A DNA stretch of 6,679 nt from Clostridia bacterium (GTDB lineage: Bacteria; Bacillota; Clostridia; Oscillospirales; RGIG577): assembly GCA_017419325.1 (NCBI GenBank), contig JAFOLN010000098.1, positions 1 to 6,679 on the forward strand, written 5' to 3'. Every line of letters starts with the position of its first letter. Position 1 is the first letter of the stretch. The notes under the pieces were generated by a model, which was not told where the DNA came from, did no database searches, and saw nothing but the letters and a program-made list of their open reading frames with translations. The position numbers and the translations under genes are program-made. Of this stretch, positions 1 to 4,299 are shown piece after piece.

Positions 1-401
1 GGCGGCGGCTCCGGAGGGTATCCTGAAGGTCAGGGTGAAAAACACTCCGGTGCCTTTGAAATCTGTCTTTGCCAGATGATCGCCGAAGGCGATACGGTAG
101 CTGCCGCTGTTTTTAACGGGGGCGCTGCCGTTATTGGGGGCGTTTTCGCTGTATTCAACGTCGGTGAGCTCTAACTTGCTCTTATCCCACGTAACGGTAA
201 TTATGCCCGCGCCGTAGCCGGGGTTTGACGTGGCGGAGATGGGCACCTTTACCTCATTATCGGTTACGTTGGCTGAGACCTGACCCACCTCAAAGGCAAG
301 GGGGCGGATGCCCGGGCGGTCGGAGGGAGGACTCCCAATATAAGCAGCAGGGCAAGCAGCAGGGCTGCAAATCTGCTTTTTTTCGTGACGGTTGCTTTCA
401 T
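1..401 (-). CDS. Secreted cohesin-domain protein, 3' end outside the window, frameshifted
   Basis: The gene starts at ATG 401 behind a clear ribosome binding site (GGAAGAGGTG, 4 bases upstream). Residues 1-31 form a textbook signal peptide: KK-x-R charged start, a Leu/Ala-rich core and a cleavage site after PPTARA. The starting frame stops at 264-266 after 45 residues, but the next frame continues open to the window edge and encodes about 95 residues with cohesin features: a VKVPISA strand, ITVTWDKSKLELTDV (the 'x-x-yD-x-x-x-L-x-l-x-x-v' cohesin signature) and GTGVFFTLTFRI near the domain end. Adding one G to the G5 run at 300-304 joins the parts as ARA|SAPLAFEVGQVSAN. Cohesins bind dockerins in cellulosome-like complexes outside the cell. 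The gene lies 53 bases after the dockerin gene on the same strand, so they are probably co-transcribed. Cohesin assignment is by pattern only; a related carbohydrate-binding or Ig-like fold is the alternative. Confidence 0.7.
264..401 (-). CDS. 45-residue reading frame as written: signal peptide of the cohesin-domain protein
   Basis: This is what would be made if the sequence is literally correct: a signal peptide plus 14 out-of-frame residues ending SQPT and TAA. It has no function of its own that I can see and is best read as the 5' piece of the broken cohesin gene listed for 1-401. Confidence 0.4.
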   Translation of the reverse strand: MKATVTKKSRFAALLLALLLILGVLPPTARASAPLPLRWVRSQPT

Positions 402-454
402 CGTTCACCTCTTCCTTTCGTTGCGGTTTCAGTATGACCGGAGATGGGTGGCGG

Positions 455-1423
455 TCACCACCAGGCGCCGTCCTTATCCGGACTGGTCTTATAGGGGGAC
501 CATACAGCTCCTTTATTCGCATCGCTCCACCATAGGTTGCTATCATTCAGAGCATAAAACATCTTATAGCCATGATATTCCACGCCGCTGCTGATAGTGT
601 ATTTATGGTAGTTGATTATTTTAGTGCGGCCCATCGCATCGGTGACCTTGCAGACGAGAAAGCCCAAAAAGACGGGTTTGCCGTCACCTTTGCCTACCAT
701 CTCTTCACCGGGCCATAATATAATCCACTGGGTGCCCTGGCCCTGGCAGTTCACCCCTTCTATCAGGTCGGTATCCACGCTGCTTCCAAACCGGTCCTTG
801 CTGAGATACCAGTGGAGGGTATAGGGCCCCTTCCCTCCGGAAAGACTTTTGATCCTGCAGTCATAGCAATAATCATAAACGTTGCGCCAATACCAGTCTC
901 CGTTTTCGTCCTGAAAGAATATAGGCGATTCACGGTCAAAATTGAGAAAACGGCCTGATTCCTCGTCGACATTATAGTAGCTGTCTTTCCAATCCACACG
1001 GAGCACTTTCCTGGGCCTTGTGCTCTCCCGGTAGCTCTCAAGGGTCATCCAGTTCTTTCTCACCCAGACATTCGTCTCCTCCTGGATACGCTGGCCGGTG
1101 GTCTCATCGGTGTATTCGGGAATGATATATGAGGTATGGTAAAAATAGTATCGCTCTGGAGCCGGAGCGTGGGCAACTTCCCAAAATATTCCCTCAAGCG
1201 GCTCAGGCGTCGGATCCACATCCGCCGTGGCGCTGGTGACGCTTCCCGCCAGAGAACCGTTGCTTCGCAGGGCGGTGACGATGCAGCGGTAGGTTCCGGA
1301 GGCTTCGCTCCCGGTTCCCGTTTTGTCGGAAATGTTCAGCGCCGGGCCCACGGTGGTGTAGGTCACCTTGTCGCTGTTCAGGGACGCGACGTTCCGCCAG
1401 AGCCCCCCGCCTGCTTTTGCCAC
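455..1423 (-). CDS. 3' part of the dockerin protein: second half of an Ig-like domain plus novel C-terminal region
   Basis: This open frame has no ribosome binding site or signal peptide of its own. The GTG at 1423 is only the first possible start, and it overlaps the upstream fragment by 46 bases in another frame. It continues the Ig-like domain interrupted upstream: ASGTYRCIVTA is the typical F/G-strand ending (Y-x-C). A short acidic, Pro-rich linker (DVDPTPEPLEG) follows. The remaining ~235 residues are rich in Trp, Tyr and Asp. I recognise only GGKGPYTLHWYLSKD ... VCKVTDAMGRTKI, a second Ig/PKD-like pattern ('GG-x-GPY-x-y-W ... v-VTDA-x-G'). The stretch before it (YYFYHTSYIIPEY to DWYWRNVYDYCYDC) and the tail ending GAWW match no family I know. 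With one base restored at 1403-1408 the whole protein from 1866 is about 470 residues. Secreted or surface location is inferred from the upstream signal peptide. Confidence 0.75.
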   Translation of the reverse strand: MAKAGGGLWRNVASLNSDKVTYTTVGPALNISDKTGTGSEASGTYRCIVTALRSNGSLAGSVTSATADVDPTPEPLEGIFWEVAHAPAPERYYFYHTSYIIPEYTDETTGQRIQEETNVWVRKNWMTLESYRESTRPRKVLRVDWKDSYYNVDEESGRFLNFDRESPIFFQDENGDWYWRNVYDYCYDCRIKSLSGGKGPYTLHWYLSKDRFGSSVDTDLIEGVNCQGQGTQWIILWPGEEMVGKGDGKPVFLGFLVCKVTDAMGRTKIINYHKYTISSGVEYHGYKMFYALNDSNLWWSDANKGAVWSPYKTSPDKDGAWW

Positions 1424-1866
1424 TGATAGGTGACGGTTGCGTAATATCCGGAGACTTCGATGGCCAGGGTGGCCGAATTGTCCAGAATCTCTGTGTCCAT
1501 GGGCTGCGTGATGATGGTCAGCTTGCCCACCTCTTTTATGTATTTGGCGGCGTAATCCTCAGGGTCCGTCCATCCCGCCACCGCTCGGGCCAGGAGGGTC
1601 ACGTCCCGGTTGGTGACCTGGCCGTTGCCGTCAATATCGGCGGCGGCCACGTTTTTCATCTGGCTGATGGCCCCGTCCCAATCCTTGACGTAGTTGGACA
1701 GGATGGTCAGGTCCTCTTCATCGACGCCGCCGTCGGCGTTCACGTCGCCCACCCAGTAGCTTCCGTCAAAGGCCGCGCGGGACGGCTGGGCCAGCATGGG
1801 GGCAAGCCCGACGGCCAGCGCCAGAGCCAAGAGCAGGCTCACACTTCGCTTGGCTTTCTTTTTCAT
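1378..1866 (-). CDS. Secreted type I dockerin protein, 5' part (signal peptide, dockerin, start of Ig-like domain)
   Basis: ATG 1866 is preceded by AAGAGGCG with a 5-base spacing. Residues 1-31 are a signal peptide (KKKAKR start, Leu/Ala core, cleavage near SRA-A). Residues 39-100 form a type I dockerin with both calcium loops complete: DVNADGGVDEED (D41, N43, D45, D52) and DIDGNGQVTNRD (D77, D79, N81, D88), each followed by a Leu-rich helix. Residues 115-151 begin an Ig-like domain (IITQPMDTEI ... TYQWQK). The frame then leaves the Ig domain after a six-base C run (minus-strand G6) and stops at 1378. One added base merges it with the frame ending at 455. Dockerins dock enzymes or structural proteins to cohesins. 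Here the dockerin sits right behind the signal peptide, whereas cellulosomal enzymes usually carry it at the C-terminus, and the rest shows no catalytic domain. A cohesin gene follows directly. Confidence 0.88.
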   Translation of the reverse strand: MKKKAKRSVSLLLALALAVGLAPMLAQPSRAAFDGSYWVGDVNADGGVDEEDLTILSNYVKDWDGAISQMKNVAAADIDGNGQVTNRDVTLLARAVAGWTDPEDYAAKYIKEVGKLTIITQPMDTEILDNSATLAIEVSGYYATVTYQWQKQAGGSGGTSRP

Positions 1867-1970
1867 AAAATCGCCTCTTTTCTGTCAGATTGATTCGGTT
1901 TGGGAAAACTGTATGCGGGACGGGGCCTTCCCGGTGGGGAGAGGGTCAAGACACACCACCTCCCGATGTT

Positions 1971-2021
1971 AAAAACAGCGCGCCGCAGCCAGCGGGAATC
2001 CCCCCGACTGACGCGGCGCGC
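1971..2021 (-). terminator. Strong minus-strand rho-independent terminator or attenuator upstream of the dockerin gene
   Basis: A perfect 9-bp GC stem (GCGCGCCGC at 1978-1986 against GCGGCGCGC at 2013-2021) continues inward as CAG/CTG and CGGG/CCCG pairs with a small bulge, about 18 pairs in total. On the minus strand it is followed by TG and five T's (A run 1971-1975). The plus strand lacks a T tract, so it acts leftward only. It lies about 105 bases before the dockerin start with no gene between it and the previous terminator at 2347-2387, so it must end a non-coding transcript or attenuate the dockerin operon. Confidence 0.75.
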
Positions 2022-2088
2022 GTACTTGTCCATATATAATTGGGCGCGACAAACAGACCGGCTATCGTTTCAGCCAGCCCTGCCCTGA

Positions 2089-2112
2089 CTTGCTTGCTTG
2101 CTTGCTTGCTTG
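2089..2112. repeat. Tetranucleotide microsatellite (CTTG)6
   Basis: Six perfect tandem CTTG units (CAAG on the minus strand) in the intergenic region upstream of the dockerin gene. Arrays of four-base units are prone to slipped-strand change in copy number. This one lies outside any supported gene, about 220 bases upstream of the dockerin start and 68 bases upstream of the terminator hairpin. Confidence 0.9.
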
Positions 2113-2346
2113 ATGATTGTGTGCGCTGTTTCAAAATAATCAAGTCCTTTTTTGTAAATTTTCTGATGCTTTCTCTGAAAACCTGTAATTTTGAGCTGCA
2201 CTATTTTATTTCACTAAATCAAAAGTTTTGTTGAATTACAAGAAGAATAATGGAGGAATGAGCGCATTTTTTGTGTCAAGCGACGTATACGGAAAAAATA
2301 TAACCCCAAACAACAGACGCACATCTATGACGCTTTCCCGTATATG

Positions 2347-2387
2347 AAAAAACCGTGAAACGGACTTTCGGGGTCCGTTTCACGGTT
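2347..2387 (-). terminator. Rho-independent terminator of the Gx-transporter transcript
   Basis: A perfect 15-bp inverted repeat (AACCGTGAAACGGAC at 2351-2365 and its complement at 2373-2387) with a 7-base loop. On the minus strand it runs into six T's (A run 2347-2352). It begins 17 bases after the stop codon of the Gx-transporter gene. The plus strand has no T tract after the stem. Confidence 0.93.
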
Positions 2388-2404
2388 CGTATGTGTATTT
2401 CGGT

Positions 2405-2932
2405 TCAGTGCGGCGCAAGCTTTGTAAACACGGCAATGCGGGGGTACGCCTTAAGCCCAACGAAGCCTATGATAAAGCCTGTTGCAAGCGACACAATTAT
2501 AAGTATCGGCAGATAAAATATGTACGACGGGCTCATAAGCAGAAGTATCACCATGAGCACCTGCCCGAGATTGTGACAGGCCGCGCCGAATATGCTTATT
2601 CCTATCTGGGACACGTTGTCCTTAAGCGTATTTTTTATAAAATACATGGCAAGGACGCTCAAAACGCCTCCCGCAAGCGATATGAGAAAAACCGTCACGC
2701 CTCCGCTGTATATCGAGGAGATAAGGCAGCGAAGGAAAACGACGCACAGCGTCTTAGGAAGCGGGAAATACATTACGAGAAAGAGTGTAACAAGGTTGGC
2801 CACGCCTATCTTGAACCCGGGAAGCGGTATCGGTATCGCAAGCGACAAAAGGTTGTCGAAAAGCGAGAGCACCAGCGCAAGCGTCGTAAGTATGGCGAGA
2901 ACGGCTATATCGCGTGTTTTGCTTTTTTCCAT
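2405..2932 (-). CDS. Gx transporter family protein (heptaprenyl diphosphate synthase component I-like, EetB-like)
   Basis: A 175-residue, almost wholly hydrophobic membrane protein with about five to six helices. It has the hallmarks of the Gx transporter / Hpre_diP_synt_I family: an N-terminal KTRDIAVLAILTTLALVLS helix, PIPLPGFKIGVANLVTLF, and the Gly-rich helix ending GVLSVLAMYFIK. Length fits the family (about 165-190). The ATG at 2932 follows GGAGGT with a 5-base spacing; this ribosome binding site overlaps the stop codon of the NusG-II gene (gap 10 bases), so the two are co-transcribed and probably translationally coupled. The family resembles ECF-type S components. From literature knowledge, the NusG-II/Gx pair corresponds to EetA/EetB of Gram-positive flavin-based electron-transfer loci. 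The old name as a prenyl-diphosphate synthase subunit has little support for such proteins. Substrate unknown. A perfect terminator follows. Confidence 0.9.
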   Translation of the reverse strand: MEKSKTRDIAVLAILTTLALVLSLFDNLLSLAIPIPLPGFKIGVANLVTLFLVMYFPLPKTLCVVFLRCLISSIYSGGVTVFLISLAGGVLSVLAMYFIKNTLKDNVSQIGISIFGAACHNLGQVLMVILLLMSPSYIFYLPILIIVSLATGFIIGFVGLKAYPRIAVFTKLAPH

Positions 2933-2942
2933 ACGTTACCTC

Positions 2943-3308
2943 CTATCCCGCCAGCGCGTCAAGCTCGTGGTCGTCCGATATCACGGAAATGCTTACGCGG
3001 TTCGGAAGACACGCGGCAAAATTGTGACGCGGCGACAGGACGCCGGATTTTACGCAGTCGCCGTCGGGACAGTCGGCGTATACGAACGAAGCCGAGCCGT
3101 CTTTGACCTCGATGATGTTTTTATACTTCCCGTCTATCTCTATCGTTTCGGTGTAGTTTTTGTCGGAAAGGTCGATGCGGCGGTATTCTTTGCCGTCCAC
3201 TGTTATGACGAGCGTATCGCCGCCGCTGCCCGACGTCGGCGCGATATATATAAGCGCCGCGCATACTATAAGAGCTATGATTATTATAATATCGCCGCGC
3301 TTAAACAA
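2943..3308 (-). CDS. NusG domain II-containing membrane-anchored protein (EetA-like)
   Basis: About 121 residues: an N-terminal membrane anchor (FKRGDIIIIIALIVCAALIY) followed by a small extracytoplasmic domain. Family-defining residues are the Cys pair in ADCPDGDCVKSG and the later AACLPNRVSI (C80, C85 and C100 counted from 3308), as in stand-alone NusG_II proteins found next to Gx transporters. No ATG or GTG start is available. TTG 3317 has zero spacing to the GGAGG at 3318-3322, while TTG 3308 has 9 bases, so I chose 3308; using 3317 would add only three residues (MKR). The gene is first behind a strong promoter with a dyad at its start site. The role is unknown in detail; extracellular electron transfer or flavin/quinone handling is inferred from the pair. 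No ApbE flavin transferase or Ndh2-like gene is seen within this window. Confidence 0.85.
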   Translation of the reverse strand: MFKRGDIIIIIALIVCAALIYIAPTSGSGGDTLVITVDGKEYRRIDLSDKNYTETIEIDGKYKNIIEVKDGSASFVYADCPDGDCVKSGVLSPRHNFAACLPNRVSISVISDDHELDALAG

Positions 3309-3317
3309 CCGTTTCAA

Positions 3318-3322
3318 CCTCC
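3318..3322 (-). promoter_or_regulatory. Ribosome binding site that decides the TTG start of the NusG-II gene
   Basis: GGAGG on the minus strand directly abuts TTG 3317 but lies 9 bases from TTG 3308. Normal spacing favours the second TTG. The only nearby ATG (CATATGCTCTGA) is out of frame and stops at once. Confidence 0.6.
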
Positions 3323-3336
3323 GTCAGAGCATATGC

Positions 3337-3354
3337 GGTTAGACAATGCTAACC
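3337..3354 (-). promoter_or_regulatory. GGTTAG-N6-CTAACC dyad, candidate operator at the transcription start
   Basis: Perfect 6-bp inverted repeat starting 7 bases downstream of the -10 box, so it spans the expected start site. On the minus strand the left half reads TTAGGTTAG, identical to one half of the DtxR/IdeR consensus (TTAGGTTAGNCTAACCTAA), but the halves are 6 rather than 1 base apart and the right flank does not match. A metal-responsive DtxR-family repressor site is a reasonable guess, not more. Confidence 0.5.
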
Positions 3355-3360
3355 TAATAT

Positions 3361-3390
3361 ATTATACCACTTTACTCCGCGGTCAGTCAA
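3361..3390 (-). promoter_or_regulatory. Sigma-A promoter of the NusG-II / Gx-transporter operon
   Basis: On the minus strand: TTGACT (3390-3385), 18-base spacer, TATAAT (3366-3361), with TGG just before the -10 (extended -10). The -35 overlaps the last codon and stop (GAC TGA) of the upstream gene. The transcript would start near 3354, giving a leader of about 45 bases. Confidence 0.85.
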
Positions 3391-4234
3391 TAAGAAATAT
3401 CACCGCGGCAGCCAGTGCAAAAAGCCCCGAAAGCATTATGGCGCAGATAAATATGCTTTTTTGCTCCCCGGCCGCTTCGTTTTCCTCCTTTTCGGTCTGT
3501 GAGGCTTCTTTTAAGGCCTGCGATATGCCCGAAATGACATTATCCGCGCAGACGGCAAAATCGACGGGAGGAGTACACCGCTCAAGGTACTCCAGCGCTC
3601 TTTTTACATCGCCGGATATTGCGGCCCGCTTTTCCCCGCTTACGCCGAAAAGCGTGAAAAGCTCATCGGAAAACGCGCCTCCCCTTAAAAGCCGCGAAGC
3701 GGCCCAGCGCGATTTTTTAGCGCCGAATACGGCCTTCGCGCCATAGCTTACAATGTCAAGGGCGCATTCGGCGTCGGAGCCGTAATTTATAAAAGAGGGC
3801 GACGAATAAAGAAGGGACACGGCATATGTACGGATAAGCTCGAGAACGCCCGTAACAGACGCGGCCGAGCCGTCGCAGGTGGCCGAGGCAATGCACAGGC
3901 TTTGCGAGAACGCGTCCGTATTGAAGCCTTTGCCCGATGATGTGTCAACTATCACGACGGTGCGGCCGAAAAATTCCATGGCTTCGAGAAGCAGTTTTGC
4001 GGAGGCGTCAAAATCGTCCGGATAAAAGAATACGGCGAGAAGGTCGCATTCGCCTGTAAAAGCCTGCCTGCGAAGAAGCGCGCCCTTCGGGCTGTCCTCA
4101 TAAAGCGTTGGAAGCCTTGGAAGAAAGCAAAACTCAAAGTTTTCGTCACGAAGGCGCTTTGCGGCCTTTTTCACCCGAACGAAGGACGGGCTCTTGTTCT
4201 TGGGCGAAAGAAGCTTTATTTTAAGTGAAGACAT
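3383..4234 (-). CDS. Unrecognised tail-anchored protein, possibly a degenerate FtsZ/tubulin-like protein
   Basis: 283 residues, mostly soluble, with one C-terminal membrane helix (about 260-282), preceded by a charged linker (TEKEENEAAGEQK) and followed by only one residue. Such a tail anchor leaves the main domain in the cytoplasm. The layout recalls FtsZ: KIKLL strand then a helix and NFEFCFLP strand (residues 5-39); DLLAVFFYPDD ... KLLLEAMEFFGRTVVIVDT (64-98), like FtsZ's DMVFVTAGMGGG...VVT but without the Gly-rich GTP loop; VTGVLELI ... SFINYGSDAECALDIVSYGAKAVFG (128-171), like FtsZ's GVQGI-x-x-LI ... LINVDFADV ... MGMAMMG. If homologous, it cannot bind GTP normally. ATG 4234 follows GGGGGA with 6 bases spacing, and the gene has its own promoter. 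The FtsZ link is my visual alignment only; the gene itself is well supported. Confidence 0.85.
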   Translation of the reverse strand: MSSLKIKLLSPKNKSPSFVRVKKAAKRLRDENFEFCFLPRLPTLYEDSPKGALLRRQAFTGECDLLAVFFYPDDFDASAKLLLEAMEFFGRTVVIVDTSSGKGFNTDAFSQSLCIASATCDGSAASVTGVLELIRTYAVSLLYSSPSFINYGSDAECALDIVSYGAKAVFGAKKSRWAASRLLRGGAFSDELFTLFGVSGEKRAAISGDVKRALEYLERCTPPVDFAVCADNVISGISQALKEASQTEKEENEAAGEQKSIFICAIMLSGLFALAAAVIFLID

Positions 4235-4249
4235 AAAAATTCCCCCGAT

Positions 4250-4282
4250 TATCCATATTGGCTACACTTTAATATATGGATA
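4250..4282 (-). promoter_or_regulatory. TATCCATAT-N15-ATATGGATA dyad over the -10/start region
   Basis: A perfect 9-bp inverted repeat (4250-4258 and 4274-4282). The upstream arm overlaps the -10 hexamer and the downstream arm lies in the early transcript, about 24 bases centre to centre. There is no T run after it, so it is not a terminator. Position suggests an operator for a dimeric repressor or an mRNA hairpin near the ribosome binding site. Confidence 0.5.
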
Positions 4283-4299
4283 CCGGAGGAAAATGTTAA
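4271..4299 (-). promoter_or_regulatory. Promoter of the tail-anchored protein gene
   Basis: On the minus strand: TTAACA (4299-4294), 17-base spacer, TATATT (4276-4271); each hexamer is one base off consensus. The -35 overlaps the stop codon of the GtrA gene. Expected start near 4264, about 30 bases before the ATG. Confidence 0.65.

Larger units (their letters stand above)
1867..2404. other. Intergenic region of about 540 bases without a supported gene
   Basis: No reading frame here has a convincing ribosome binding site and protein-like composition. About 1870-2112 is GC-rich and holds a minus-strand terminator and a CTTG tetranucleotide repeat. About 2113-2350 is clearly AT-rich, as expected for a promoter region, but I find no hexamer pair with good spacing. 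On the minus strand TTGACA occurs at 2274-2279 with no matching -10 at 16-19 bases, and a TAAAAT with no -35. The segment ends in the terminator of the Gx-transporter gene. Confidence 0.6.

Noticed and set aside
299..305. Programmed -1 ribosomal frameshift in the cohesin gene
   Set aside because: The zero-frame codons GCC CCC TTG do not form a canonical X XXY YYZ heptamer, unlike the site in the dockerin gene; an indel is simpler.
1865..2032. Minus-strand frame starting ATGGACAAGTAC and ending TGA over the dockerin start codon
   Set aside because: It has no ribosome binding site, runs through the GC-rich terminator stem and encodes an Arg/Pro-rich sequence with no recognisable pattern.
2022..2112. 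Possible c-di-GMP or other known riboswitch in front of the dockerin terminator
   Set aside because: I compared remembered consensus cores (GEMM-I and others) and saw no match; kept only as an unassigned leader.
1946..2143. Minus-strand 65-residue frame containing the CAAG repeat (SSSKQASKQ)
   Set aside because: TTG start with the AAGGAC only one base away, low-complexity start and read through the terminator hairpin; most likely chance.
2251..2279. TTGACA on the minus strand as a -35 box for the dockerin operon
   Set aside because: No acceptable -10 hexamer at 16-19 bases; the nearest candidate (CATTAT) is 21 bases away.
2258..2347. Plus-strand 29-residue frame (MSAFFVSSDV...) preceded by GGAGG
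   Set aside because: The GGAGG is only one base from the ATG, too close to initiate; composition is not protein-like and no plus-strand terminator or promoter goes with it.
2393..3746. Long plus-strand frames of 237 and 384 residues opposite the Gx-transporter, NusG-II and tail-anchored genes
   Set aside because: They are antisense shadows: highly basic or low-quality protein sequence, while the minus strand has clear families, ribosome binding sites and promoters.
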